Shown here in pieces: positions 33,845 to 43,129 of a stretch of DNA of 64,000 nucleotides. The position numbers and the translations under genes are program-made. Position 1 is the first letter of the stretch. Each line of letters starts with the position of its first letter. The notes beneath the pieces were generated by a model that did not search any database, had not been told where the DNA came from, and saw only the letters and a program-made list of their open reading frames with translations. The stretch is from NCBI GenBank assembly GCA_000023725.1, contig CP001673.1, forward strand, positions 1,250,342-1,314,341, written 5' to 3'. Source of the DNA: Flavobacteriaceae bacterium 3519-10. GTDB lineage: Bacteria; Bacteroidota; Bacteroidia; Flavobacteriales; Weeksellaceae.

Positions 33845-36800
33845 ATGACAAAAATTTACATTTTCCTACTCAGTCTGATTTTCGCGTTCAGTGGCCTTCA
33901 GGCCCAAACTACAGAAACCTTCGAGACCGAATCCGTGGGCTCAACATCCTTTACCGATAACGGGCAGGTTTTCCATATTTCGAGCCAGGCACCCGCCATT
34001 TTTGATGTTTTCCTTTATTCCGGCGGTGGATGGAATGGAACTTCTGTCGATAATCGGTTTATCGACAACAGTGGAACTACCTACTTTAATACACCTGTGG
34101 AATTTACCATTTCTACAGCAAATCAGGCACTGTTTGAACTGAAAAGCATCTACCTTTATCTTTCAAAAAGCGACCTCGGCCTTAGTGTGAGCGGTAGTCT
34201 CACCATTACGGGCAAACGCGGCGGCGCTACCGTATATTCGGTTTCCGTGAACTCACCGTTTAATACTTCAATGGGGGTGAACAACGGATTTACCTATATC
34301 AATATGGCCAACTTCGGGGGTGTTAATAATTCCTCAGCGACTATTGACCAGTATGTGGTAAAGACGACGGGTAATATCGCCTATGTTTCACTGGATGCGA
34401 TGACATGGAAAGCAGCATGCAGTCCAGTTACGGTGGCTCAGGCTTCGCAGACCAATGTTTCCTGCTTTGGAGGAAGCAACGGATCTGCAACCGTTACGGC
34501 TGCGAATGGGCCGGGGCTCACGTATAACTGGTCGCCCGGTAACCCTCCCGGCGACGGAACACCTTCTGTTACAGGGCTTACGGCAGGAAACTGGACCTGT
34601 ACAGTAACTAATGCATGCGGTAATTCAAATTCTGTGACCATTTCAATAACAGAACCCCAGGCCTTAACAGCTACACAATCGCAAACCAATATCACCTGTA
34701 ATGGCGGCAATAACGGTTCAGCCACAATAAATGTATCAGGCGGTGCAGGTTCCTATACTTACTCATGGGCACCTTTCGGAGGAAATGCGGCAACAGCCTC
34801 AAACCTTACCGCGGGTAGCTACACGGTAACCGTTACCGATGCTAACAACTGCAGTACTCAGCGCAGCTTTACGATTACGGCACCTTCTGCCTTAACGGCG
34901 ACACAATCGCAGACCAATATCACCTGTAGCGGTGGCAATAATGGTTCAGCGTCCGTAAGTGTATCAGGCGGTGCAGGTACATATACCTACGCATGGGCAC
35001 CTTTTGGAGGTAATGCCGCAACCGCCTCAAATCTTGCTGCGGGTAACTACACGGTAACCGTTACCGATGCTAATAACTGCAGTATCCAGCGCAGCTTTAC
35101 CATTACAGCGCCCACCGCCATAACAGCAACACAATCACAGACCAATATTACCTGTAGTGGTGGCAGTAACGGTTCAGCCACGATAAATGTTTCAGGCGGT
35201 GCAGGCGCATACTCCTACTTATGGGCTCCTTCGGGCGGCACCGGTGCCACAGCCTCAAATCTTACTGAGGGTTCCTACACGGTGACTGTTACCGATGCGA
35301 ACAACTGCAGTATCCAACGTAATTTTACCATTTCAGCGCCCCCTGCGTTAACGGCAACACAATCGCAGACCAACAATAACTGCAGCAACAGCAGTACAGG
35401 TTCAGCCACCGTCAATGTGTCGGGCGGTGCAGGCGAATACTCCTACTTATGGGCTCCTTCGGGCGGCACCGGTGCCACAGCCTCAAACCTTACTGCGGGA
35501 ACTTACACGGTAACTGTGACCGATGCAAACAGCTGCAGTATACAGCGCAGCTTTACCATTACGGCGCCCACTGCCTTAACGGCCACGCAATCGCAAACTG
35601 ATGTTACCTGCAACAATAGTAATAACGGTACCGCAACAGTTGCTGTATCCGGCGGTACAGGCTCTTATACGTATGCATGGTTTCCTTCGGGGGGCAATGG
35701 GCCTGCAGCAACTGGTTTAGCCCCAGGTTTTTATATTGTGTTTATTAGTGATGCCAATGGCTGCAGCATCCAGAAGCAATTTACAATAGGTACTGCGACT
35801 TGCAGTATGGTTACCTGGAACGGCACGGGCTGGTCCAACACCACCGGTCCGGATACCAGCAGTGTAGCCATTATCGACGGCGATTATTCAGGTCCTGCCT
35901 TCGCAGCGCTGTCACTGACGGTAAACGCAGGAAAAACCCTGAATGTAACAGACTATGTTACTACGGGTGACGTCACCAACAACGGACACATTATCGTGGC
36001 TGACGGTGCCAACTTTGTGCAGACCGGTACATTCACTGCGGGTACAGATTCGTCATTTAAAGTGAGAAAAAGTACTAAAGCGGTAAAACGCCTTGCGTAC
36101 ATCAACTGGAGCAGCCCGATGAACAATTCAGCGCAGACGCTTAAAGAATTCTCGTTCGGTAAAAATGCAGACGGCAGCAACCAATCCGCGACCGGTACAG
36201 TTGACAACCGTTTCTTTACGTATAACAATAATGCGTTTGTAAGTATTTTACCAGGTTCGACATTCAATCCGGCAGGGGCAGGATTCCTGATCAGAACACC
36301 GAATGATTTCACCACCACAGGGCAGGTTTTCAACGGACAGTTTGAAGGGACCACACCAAACAGCGGAACGATCAGCTATGACCACAGCGGCATTGCCGGC
36401 GACTATGTGATGCTGGGCAACCCGTATCCAAGTGCGATTTCGCTGGATGATTTCCTTACCGCGAATCCGGGAACCACAGAGACGGTATATATCTGGAACA
36501 GTCAGGCTGTAATGGATGCCAACAACCAGTACACAGGCACTAACTATAATACGTACGCACCCGGAACAGGTTCGGTACCGGCAGGCTCAATAAATGGGTT
36601 TATCCCCGTAGGTCAGGCTTTCTTCGTGGAGCGCGCGACCATGCCAACCACAACACCGTTTGTGTTTACAGATGCACTTCGCCAAATCACGCAAGACGGT
36701 GTGTTCAGCAGAGGTGCCACCGCCGATAAATTCTGGCTTGAACTTACCAGCCCGTCAGGCTCAAAACCTCAGATGCTGATCGGCTTTAATGCAGCAGCTA

Positions 36801-37378
36801 CGGCAGGATTTGATGCAGGATTTGATGCCGCATTAATCGGTTCGAATGCAGATGCACTTTATTCAACAGTGGACAACCGTAAACTCGTGATTGATGCGCA
36901 CGGAAGTTTCACTTCAGATGACAGCTTTGTACTGAATGCTGACGTTAGCACTGCGGGTTCGTACACCATCGGCGTTCTGAAGACCGAAGGGGTATTTGCG
37001 AACGGTCAGCAGATTTGGCTTAAAGACCAGGTAACCGGGTCGGTGACTTTGATTTCTGAGCAGCCTTACACCTTCACTGCAGAGGCGGGTTCAGTGACAG
37101 ACCGATTAACGCTTCAGTTCAAACCGGGCGGAGCATTGGCTACCGACGGAGCTGTGAAAGCAGGTATCACCATTTTCAGCAGCGGATCAGAGATTCATGC
37201 CAGAGCTGCAGAGCACATTTCTTCGGTTGAAGTGTATGAAATGAGTGGTAAACTGATCGCGAATGCCAGGACTTCACAAAAAGATGTTACTGTTCAGGTA
37301 AATTACCAAGGAGTGGTACTTGTGAAAGTGGTTCTTCAGAACGGAACCGTACAGACTAAAAAATTAATGCTTAAATAA
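33845..37378 (+). CDS. SprB-repeat adhesin with type IX secretion sorting domain
   Basis: 1177 residues. A signal peptide (MTKIYIFLLSLIFAFSGLQA) is followed by a galactose-binding-like N-terminal domain. Next come seven SprB-type repeats: a diverged first and last, and five in the middle of about 76 residues with TATQSQTNITC, SGGAGSYTYSWAP and SYTVTVTDANNCS. A C-terminal half rich in Gly and Asn precedes a type A sorting domain (VEVYEMSGKLIANAR...VKVVLQNGTVQTKKLMLK). The protein should cross the outer membrane by the type IX system and be fixed at the surface. SprB of Flavobacterium is the mobile gliding adhesin; this shorter relative may act in adhesion. Confidence 0.93.
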   Translation: MTKIYIFLLSLIFAFSGLQAQTTETFETESVGSTSFTDNGQVFHISSQAPAIFDVFLYSGGGWNGTSVDNRFIDNSGTTYFNTPVEFTISTANQALFELKSIYLYLSKSDLGLSVSGSLTITGKRGGATVYSVSVNSPFNTSMGVNNGFTYINMANFGGVNNSSATIDQYVVKTTGNIAYVSLDAMTWKAACSPVTVAQASQTNVSCFGGSNGSATVTAANGPGLTYNWSPGNPPGDGTPSVTGLTAGNWTCTVTNACGNSNSVTISITEPQALTATQSQTNITCNGGNNGSATINVSGGAGSYTYSWAPFGGNAATASNLTAGSYTVTVTDANNCSTQRSFTITAPSALTATQSQTNITCSGGNNGSASVSVSGGAGTYTYAWAPFGGNAATASNLAAGNYTVTVTDANNCSIQRSFTITAPTAITATQSQTNITCSGGSNGSATINVSGGAGAYSYLWAPSGGTGATASNLTEGSYTVTVTDANNCSIQRNFTISAPPALTATQSQTNNNCSNSSTGSATVNVSGGAGEYSYLWAPSGGTGATASNLTAGTYTVTVTDANSCSIQRSFTITAPTALTATQSQTDVTCNNSNNGTATVAVSGGTGSYTYAWFPSGGNGPAATGLAPGFYIVFISDANGCSIQKQFTIGTATCSMVTWNGTGWSNTTGPDTSSVAIIDGDYSGPAFAALSLTVNAGKTLNVTDYVTTGDVTNNGHIIVADGANFVQTGTFTAGTDSSFKVRKSTKAVKRLAYINWSSPMNNSAQTLKEFSFGKNADGSNQSATGTVDNRFFTYNNNAFVSILPGSTFNPAGAGFLIRTPNDFTTTGQVFNGQFEGTTPNSGTISYDHSGIAGDYVMLGNPYPSAISLDDFLTANPGTTETVYIWNSQAVMDANNQYTGTNYNTYAPGTGSVPAGSINGFIPVGQAFFVERATMPTTTPFVFTDALRQITQDGVFSRGATADKFWLELTSPSGSKPQMLIGFNAAATAGFDAGFDAALIGSNADALYSTVDNRKLVIDAHGSFTSDDSFVLNADVSTAGSYTIGVLKTEGVFANGQQIWLKDQVTGSVTLISEQPYTFTAEAGSVTDRLTLQFKPGGALATDGAVKAGITIFSSGSEIHARAAEHISSVEVYEMSGKLIANARTSQKDVTVQVNYQGVVLVKVVLQNGTVQTKKLMLK
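34669..35808 (+). repeat. Five coding tandem repeats of 228 bp
   Basis: Copies begin at about 34669, 34897, 35125, 35353 and 35581, each with an ACACAATCGCA-like start. Nucleotide identity between neighbours is high, so the number may change by recombination. Confidence 0.85.
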
Positions 37379-37384
37379 TACAAC

Positions 37385-37642
37385 ATGAAAAAATTGATCA
37401 CAATAATAGGTGTATTGGCATTCACGGGCATCGCACAGGCACAGTCGGAAAGCTGGTTTTATAATTCCGAAGCGGAATATAAGGCGAACGTAGAAGCCCA
37501 AAGCCCCGGAGACGGTGGTCTTGGTGGTGACGATCCGCTGCCCGCGCCGATTGACGACTATATCCCTCTACTGCTTATCGCAGGTCTTGGGATGGCAGTT
37601 TGGTATGCGCGCCAAACACAGACTGAAACAAACTCCGCTTAG
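37385..37642 (+). CDS. Small exported protein with C-terminal P-I-D membrane signal
   Basis: 85 residues: signal peptide MKKLITIIGVLAFTGIAQAQ, a short acidic and Gly-rich spacer, then PAPIDDYIPLLLIAGLGMAV and a short Arg-containing tail. This tripartite end (Pro-Ile-Asp, hydrophobic helix, basic residue) resembles the PID-CTERM sorting-signal proteins annotated in flavobacteria, although the link to a processing enzyme is from memory. It follows the adhesin gene by 6 bp and so is cotranscribed with it. Confidence 0.7.
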   Translation: MKKLITIIGVLAFTGIAQAQSESWFYNSEAEYKANVEAQSPGDGGLGGDDPLPAPIDDYIPLLLIAGLGMAVWYARQTQTETNSA

Positions 37643-37662
37643 TACCGCATCATTGTCATAAG

Positions 37663-37686
37663 GCTCCTCGAAAGAGGAGCTTTTTT
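37663..37686 (+). terminator. Terminator of the adhesin operon
   Basis: GCTCCTC / GAGGAGC around a GAAA tetraloop, then six T. Confidence 0.93.
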
Positions 37687-37816
37687 GTTAGATGATTTAG
37701 AAATAGAAAGGCAAAAACCTTTAGTTGATACCATTAAATACTATTGATATAATTACTGAAAAAGCCAATACGTCCCGATATATACCAAGACAACTCCATT
37801 TGAAGTAGTGCTCCCC

Positions 37817-38160
37817 TCAATTCATTAAGAAGTAGAATTTCCCTAAATGAGTCCCGCTGATGCTCATCGTTACCACAGGCAACAGGGCGGTTTCACGTTT
37901 ATAAATGGTCAGCGTTTGCTGCGGCTGCCGGGGGCTACACCATGAAGCATACTTGAACCGTTGGTTCCATTGGATCCCTTGTTTCCTGCAGGGACCTGTA
38001 GCCCCTGTCTGCCCGCGCAATGAACTGCCGGAATTTTTGGCGAATTAGGCATAGGGCACGCTCAGAAGCGGAGAAACTTTTGTGATCGAATAAGCTTAAC
38101 CTCCGCCCGGGTCCATTACTGTTTTTAAGATAGTATTTTCCACTTCCCCAGTTCACTGCA
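37817..38160 (-). pseudogene. Remnant of a collagen-like repeat protein gene
   Basis: The minus strand encodes GQTGATGP in one frame and, after a one-base shift, AGNKGSNGTNGSSMLHGVAP in another; together a run of Gly-x-y triplets as in collagen-like surface proteins. A C-terminal piece (TLTIYKRETALLPVVTMSIS) follows in yet another frame, and no start codon or signal is found. Several shifts and stops show decay. Confidence 0.55.
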
Positions 38161-38290
38161 GAGCGAGTGTCCTTCCCTGATACAGGTTGACATTAAAGAG
38201 ACCCTTTATGGAAGCCTATCAGAAAATTTGCGGGCAATGTGTTTTCAGCGGGAAATTTAAGAGAGAACCAATTTCTCCGATGCCGTTCGG

Positions 38291-40609
38291 TCAAATTCTG
38301 TCCACCGTTTCATTAATTTGCTTCTCTTTGTATTCTGAATTTGAAACTTTTCCAAAATTGTATTTTAGGCCAACAGATACAACAGGCGTATTTCCATAAA
38401 AACTGCCTTTCGTTATAATTTTGTCATAACTTAATTTCTGGACATATGTATTTTGGTTGAAAATATCATTGTAACGCAAAGTAAAATCAAAATTTGAAAC
38501 AGATTTAGTTAAGCCTAAATTTATTAATACCATTTCATTGTACTCATAAATCCCTTGCGTTCTCTTGGTGATCCACGTGCCATCTACAAGAAAATTAAAA
38601 CCTTTTCCAATTTTAACGGTATTATTTGTATAGAGATAAAGATAGGGCGTGGAAGGATTTACAACTGCAAGACTGTCTTCTGTTTTGGAATAATTGAAGG
38701 ATAAACTGTTTTGGGATGTAACGATTTTATATTGAAACGGAACATCCAACCCTAAACTCGCACCACTTTCTCTGTCAAAATTTTCGGTCGTAAACTGTGA
38801 GATATTTTTGGTCTCATCATAAAAAAGTCCAAAGCCTGTTGGATTTTTAATCTGATATACAGATGCATTTATGGTCCATTGCTTAAGATTGACACTCGCG
38901 GAAATCTCATTCGTATAAGATGGCAAAAGATCCGGATTTCCCTGATATTCAACATAAGGACTGCTGTACAGTCCACCGGAAGCCACATTGCTGTAACCTG
39001 GCCTGGAAATACTCCGTCTAAAGTTTACGGTGTAGACATAATGCTCATTTTGCCTGAAAGACAGTTCGGCACTTGGGAACCAATCCACATCATGCCTGTT
39101 GATATTCGTCTCATCCAAAATTTGGCTGTACCCATTTGCAGAAGCTGTTTCTACACGAATACCGCCCTTAAAACTCAGTTTTTCTCTTTCACCTGAAAAC
39201 TCTGCGTACGAAGCCCAGTTTTCTTCATCAAAAAAATATTTAAAATATTCAGAAGGATTTAAGTTTCTATAATCTGTGAGATTATTGGTTGTAGCATCTG
39301 CTTTGGTAAAACTTCCGCCAATTCCCAATTGGTAATCTTCCTTTATTTTTTTCTCGATGTCAATCCTTCCAGCATAAGCATTCACGGCATATTTCTGTTT
39401 TCTAAACTGGCTAAAATTGTACCCAGAATTATCAATATTGTTGTAAAAGTCCAGGTCTACATTATTGCTTTCCCGCGTATATTGAAAGCCTGTGAAAATT
39501 GTAGCGTTTATTGACTTTAACTGTTTATTATAATTAAAAACCGAATTGACCGTTGCTCTTTCTCTGTCCTGATGATTAAGTGTTAAAATTCGGGATTTCA
39601 GGCCGTTTACTGCATAGTTCGTCACCGTAATATTATCACCTTTATCAGGTCGCAAATTTCCATTTACTGTAAATGTTAAGTGGTCTCCGTCTTTCAGTTC
39701 CCGGTATAAACTGGCTCCCAAAATAACCTGCGGACGGGTAGTGGTCGATGTAATAATGTAGTCTGACTTAATGTTTCTGCCGGGAACAGAATAATCAAAA
39801 CCATTGCTCTCCCAATGTTGTATTTGATTATACGCAGCATTTATTTTCCACTCGGTTTTGTTTTTCTTCTGTTGGAAATGAGCTGAAAAATTGTTGCTGA
39901 AACGTTTGTTAAAAACAGCGGTTTCATTCAGCGTCATTCTATAGCCTTCTTTTTTGCTGCTCTTCAGCACCACTTTAATTACCGCTTTCCCGTCTGCTTC
40001 ATATTTTGCGGAGGGATTTCTAATAATTTCAACAGATTTAATTTCATCAACAGATACAGCAGACAAAACCTTAAAATCAACTTTTTGGTTGTCGATATAT
40101 AAAAGCGGAATACCTTTCCCCACCATTGACAAAGCTTCTCCGTTTGCATCTACATAAATAAACGGCAATTTGGCCAATAAATCTGTGGATGTTGCCACCT
40201 TACTTAAAGAGGAATTTGCAACATCTATATCAATATTTCCATTTTGAACCTTGAAAGGATTACTACTTCGCAAAATCTGAACTTCTTCAATGTCAGAAAC
40301 TTTTTCATTCAGTTTTATATGTAAAGTAATATCAGATGTAAGTTGGAACAGGGGTTCATTTTGCGTAATCTCATTGGTTACAATCTGTAAATGATATGGG
40401 GCGGGTTTGAGTTGAGAAAATTCAAAATGTCCGTCCTGTGCAATTGTTGTTTTTACCAGTTCGTTATTTCCCGTAAACAGATATATTGCTGCTGATGAGA
40501 GCTGCTTTTGTTTACTGTCACTGATGTTGCCTTTTATTTTAAAACTTTCCTGTTGTGCAAAAATAGCAAGACTCAGAAATAAGGTCAAAAGTTTGATTAA
40601 TTTAGACAT
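38291..40609 (-). CDS. TonB-dependent receptor-like outer-membrane protein
   Basis: 772 residues. A signal peptide ending in AIFAQQ is followed by an N-terminal carboxypeptidase-regulatory-like domain (SFKIKGNISDSKQKQLSSAA to PYHLQIVTNE). A plug-like region with DIDVANSSLSKVATSTDLLA and ITIRNPSAKYEADGKAVIKV-like residues follows, then a long outer-membrane barrel ending in SVGLKYNFGKVS. It is related to the receptor at 29906 but has the extra N-terminal domain. The ligand is unknown. The gene abuts the distal (left) end of the cassette array without being part of it: no palindrome lies on its other side. Confidence 0.9.
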   Translation of the reverse strand: MSKLIKLLTLFLSLAIFAQQESFKIKGNISDSKQKQLSSAAIYLFTGNNELVKTTIAQDGHFEFSQLKPAPYHLQIVTNEITQNEPLFQLTSDITLHIKLNEKVSDIEEVQILRSSNPFKVQNGNIDIDVANSSLSKVATSTDLLAKLPFIYVDANGEALSMVGKGIPLLYIDNQKVDFKVLSAVSVDEIKSVEIIRNPSAKYEADGKAVIKVVLKSSKKEGYRMTLNETAVFNKRFSNNFSAHFQQKKNKTEWKINAAYNQIQHWESNGFDYSVPGRNIKSDYIITSTTTRPQVILGASLYRELKDGDHLTFTVNGNLRPDKGDNITVTNYAVNGLKSRILTLNHQDRERATVNSVFNYNKQLKSINATIFTGFQYTRESNNVDLDFYNNIDNSGYNFSQFRKQKYAVNAYAGRIDIEKKIKEDYQLGIGGSFTKADATTNNLTDYRNLNPSEYFKYFFDEENWASYAEFSGEREKLSFKGGIRVETASANGYSQILDETNINRHDVDWFPSAELSFRQNEHYVYTVNFRRSISRPGYSNVASGGLYSSPYVEYQGNPDLLPSYTNEISASVNLKQWTINASVYQIKNPTGFGLFYDETKNISQFTTENFDRESGASLGLDVPFQYKIVTSQNSLSFNYSKTEDSLAVVNPSTPYLYLYTNNTVKIGKGFNFLVDGTWITKRTQGIYEYNEMVLINLGLTKSVSNFDFTLRYNDIFNQNTYVQKLSYDKIITKGSFYGNTPVVSVGLKYNFGKVSNSEYKEKQINETVDRI

Positions 40610-40738
40610 TTGTCAAATTATTTTATTTAAAGGAAGAAAATTAATGTTTTTGAGTTTTGCCCGAAAATAAAATTTGAAATAAAAAATAGAAAAAAAAGGA
40701 TAAGTTTGTATTCATGACGATTTTTTATAGTTGCAGAT

Positions 40739-40868
40739 CACAATTTGGCGCTTGGCGAAGAAGTGGATTTCGAAGCACTAAACGATCCGCCAGCACTGAG
40801 CTTGAATAGAAGCACAAAAGCTTCATTTAAGTACTGAACCCGCTTTTTTGCCAAACGCCTGTTAGCGG
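40739..40868 (-). repeat. attC-like site A (distal end of array)
   Basis: Left arm TTTGGCGCTTGGCGAAGAAG, right arm CTTTTTTGCCAAACGCCTGT then TAGCGG. The left core has decayed to CACAA in place of AACG, as expected where the array meets ordinary DNA. Confidence 0.75.
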
Positions 40869-40876
40869 TTCGTTGT

Positions 40877-41410
40877 TTATTTTTTCCGCTCGTAATGCAG
40901 TTGTATCAATCCCGGTTCAAAGGTTTTTGCTTCGATAAATTCAAGTATTTGCTCAGGTCTTCCGTCTTTAAAAAGTCTAGTTCCATTTCCTAATAGAACT
41001 GGTATTACCGAAATTATTAGATTGTCTATTAAATCATGTTTCAATAATTCATTTATTACTTCTGCACCACCGTCGCAATAAATATTTTCCCCTTTTTCAG
41101 ATTTTAGTTGTTTGACTAAATCGTCTATTTTTCCCGTGTAAAAAATCGTTCTACCTACTTGTGGTTTTTCAGTTCTTGTTATGACATAAACATCTCGTTG
41201 TCCGTTGTCGTAATGAGATGAACCAATTTCTTTCAGCACATAATCGTAGGTTTTTCTACCAACAATTAATGTATCAATTGTGCTTGTAAATTCCGCATAA
41301 CCATAGTCTTCGCCTTCCTTATCAACGAGTTTTAAAAAACTGAGGTCGTCATTTGGTTTTGCAATGTAGCCGTCTAAACTTGTTGCAATGAAAAGTGATG
41401 TTTTTCTCAT
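40877..41410 (-). CDS. Dihydrofolate reductase-family (RibD C-terminal-like) protein
   Basis: 177 residues: RKTSLFIATSLDGYIAKPND, DTLIVGRKTYDYVLKE, VYVITRTEKP, YCDGGAEVINELLKHDLIDN and VIPVLLGNGTRLFK. This is the YyaP/YwjB-like branch of the DHFR fold, related to the reductase domain of RibD. It is not the FolA or DfrA type, so trimethoprim resistance should not be assumed. Second gene of a two-gene cassette: it follows the AraC gene by 72 bp without a palindrome between them. A TAATTTTG box (41435-41442, minus) may give it its own promoter. Confidence 0.88.
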   Translation of the reverse strand: MRKTSLFIATSLDGYIAKPNDDLSFLKLVDKEGEDYGYAEFTSTIDTLIVGRKTYDYVLKEIGSSHYDNGQRDVYVITRTEKPQVGRTIFYTGKIDDLVKQLKSEKGENIYCDGGAEVINELLKHDLIDNLIISVIPVLLGNGTRLFKDGRPEQILEFIEAKTFEPGLIQLHYERKK

Positions 41411-41482
41411 CTGTTTTAAATTTTAATCTTTCCGCAAAATTACTTTTCGACAACCAGTTGCACTTTGTAAAAATGCGACAAA

Positions 41483-42217
41483 TTAAAGTAATGATGGTGA
41501 TAGTCCAGTATTTCGCTTGAATTCATTATTAAGATGCGAATGGTCGTAATAGCCACATTCAAATGCAATAGCTAATAAGCTGCGGTTTTGATTTGATTTT
41601 TTGATTAAACTCAAAGCATTCTGAAAACGAATAATTTTTGAATATTCTTTTGGTGACAGCCCAATGAACCTTTTGAAATTTCGCGCCAATTGTCTTACCG
41701 TTGTGAAATGTCTTTTTGATAGTTCGTAAATGCTAATTTGTCCGTTTGTTGAATGTATATCATTGATAACGGATTGTAATTGATTGGTTTTGGTTTTTAT
41801 TCTTTCCGTATAAAAATGGTCAAAATAATTAAATGGATTTTCAAATGTTTTATCAACATTAAATGAATTAGATTTTTCAAATTCAACGGTGTCGTTGGTC
41901 AGCTCATTTTGTGAGATATAGCTATAAAAATTTGTAAAAGTTGCAGGTTTTAGACAAACACCTATTAGATGTGCATCACTATCAATAAGGCTGTCTTTAA
42001 ATGAAGTCATTGCTCCAACAACATACGTTTTTCCGAATTCCATTATAGTCGAACCGTTGTCAGTTAAACAATTATCTCCCAAATTCATTACAATACCAGC
42101 ACAGCCATCTGGAAAAACCCGTTCCCATTGTTTTTCAACTTCATTTCCTCTCAGTTCCCAATAGAAATGAATATGAGACTCTAGTTCTTTGTAAGGTTTT
42201 ATCTTTTTGTACTTCAT
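41483..42217 (-). CDS. AraC family regulator with N-terminal DUF6597-like domain
   Basis: 244 residues. The N-terminal part (YKKIKPYKELESHIHFYWEL, VFPDGCAGIVMNLGD) is the sensor-like domain often named DUF6597. The C-terminal part is an AraC double helix-turn-helix (ISIYELSKRHFTTVRQLARN, FKRFIGLSPKEYSKIIRFQN, AIAFECGYYDHSHLNNEFKR). First gene of a cassette that also carries the DHFR-family gene, which it may control. A regulator is unusual cargo for a cassette. The start codon lies 29 bp from the cassette boundary. Confidence 0.88.
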   Translation of the reverse strand: MKYKKIKPYKELESHIHFYWELRGNEVEKQWERVFPDGCAGIVMNLGDNCLTDNGSTIMEFGKTYVVGAMTSFKDSLIDSDAHLIGVCLKPATFTNFYSYISQNELTNDTVEFEKSNSFNVDKTFENPFNYFDHFYTERIKTKTNQLQSVINDIHSTNGQISIYELSKRHFTTVRQLARNFKRFIGLSPKEYSKIIRFQNALSLIKKSNQNRSLLAIAFECGYYDHSHLNNEFKRNTGLSPSLL

Positions 42218-42245
42218 TGGTTTCTCAGATGTCGTTCGTTACAAC

Positions 42246-42384
42246 GACCGCTAAAGGTTTGCAGCTACAAGAAGTTGGCAATTTCGGAGACGAAAACTGT
42301 CTGCCAGCACTGAACTTGATATGAAGCACAAAGCTTCATTTAAGCACTGAACCCGCTTTTTTGCCCAACGCCTGTTATAAGCCG
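42246..42384 (-). repeat. attC-like site B (hybrid arms)
   Basis: Left arm TTTGCAGCTACAAGAAGTTG is the type seen at site M, but the right arm TTTTTTGCCCAACGCCTGTT is the type of sites A and G, so the outer arms do not pair well. It looks like a recombinant between two attC types. Confidence 0.75.
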
Positions 42385-42401
42385 TTTTTTCTGTCATTTG
42401 G

Positions 42402-42923
42402 TTAATCGTATGTCCATTCTGTTAATGTCAATAAGTTTGCTTTCCTTTCTACCGAAATAATCAAAAAGTAATAGGTATAAACCCAACTTTCGGGTTCAAT
42501 TACTCTTTCATCTTCTTTGTCGAACCAGTCCTTTGATAAAATATAAAACTCGTTGTCCCCAAATTCTTTGTGAATTTCAAAATATCTGTCGAGCAGTTTA
42601 GCAAATTCGTTTTTATCGTCACCCCAGTCCGGTTCATTTAAAAAATTAATAAGGAATTTTGATACTCCTTGTTTGTCCGTTTTCTTGAAGTCGGTTATTT
42701 TTATTTTGTCAACGTCAAAAGCTTGTCTCAAATAACCCTTGTCTGGTTCAGCTTTTACACAGTCACGCAAACTGTCAAATGAGAATTTTTTTGAGCGAAT
42801 GAAGGTGTCAACAATTTGGTCGTTGCTAATTAGTTCGTCAACCCCAATAGCAAATTCTGTCAAGTTTATACCTTGATAGCCTTCGTTAATTTCAATGTGT
42901 CTTTTGGTATCGATGGTTGTCAT
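42402..42923 (-). CDS. Cassette protein of unknown function
   Basis: 173 residues starting MTTIDTKRHIEINEGYQGIN. The frame is open upstream to 43001, but that part reads through the attC site, so I start at the ATG 6 bp inside the cassette boundary. No signal peptide. Acidic, mixed helical protein (VDTFIRSKKFSFDSLRDCVK, FLINFLNEPDWGDDKNEFAK, EPESWVYTYYFLIISVERKA). Family not recognised; soluble cytoplasmic location likely. Confidence 0.7.
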   Translation of the reverse strand: MTTIDTKRHIEINEGYQGINLTEFAIGVDELISNDQIVDTFIRSKKFSFDSLRDCVKAEPDKGYLRQAFDVDKIKITDFKKTDKQGVSKFLINFLNEPDWGDDKNEFAKLLDRYFEIHKEFGDNEFYILSKDWFDKEDERVIEPESWVYTYYFLIISVERKANLLTLTEWTYD

Positions 42924-42928
42924 TAAAA

Positions 42929-43056
42929 TGCCTATAACCGTTGGGTGTTTCCGTTGGCGGGGATTATGATAACTGGTCTTTGTAAATATACATAATGACA
43001 ATTTGCGAAAATATTTATGATGTAAACTTCAACCCCGCTAATAGAAATAGCATGTT
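42929..43056 (-). repeat. attC-like site C (interrupted by IS91-type copy 1)
   Basis: Left arm CGTTGGGTGTTTCCGTTGGC then GGGG; right arm CCCCGCTAATAGAAATAGCA then TGTT, where the IS91-type element begins. Same type as sites H, J, N, P and Q. Confidence 0.8.
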
Positions 43057-43129
43057 GAACTAAACCTCCGTTAGCTTTTCCCTTCGCTGTTTTATTAATT
43101 TTGGTAAAACAAACAATAAAATCTTTAAA

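Noticed and set aside
34438..36354. Minus-strand open frames inside the adhesin gene
   Set aside because: They mirror the SprB repeats, which are clearly coding on the plus strand.
40877..41410. Trimethoprim-resistance DHFR cassette
   Set aside because: The protein is the RibD/YyaP-like branch; DfrA or FolA motifs are absent.
42924..43001. Longer N-terminus for the gene at 42402
   Set aside because: The extension is translated attC sequence; the ATG just inside the cassette boundary is the better start. The same holds for 52847-52954 and 56157-56261.
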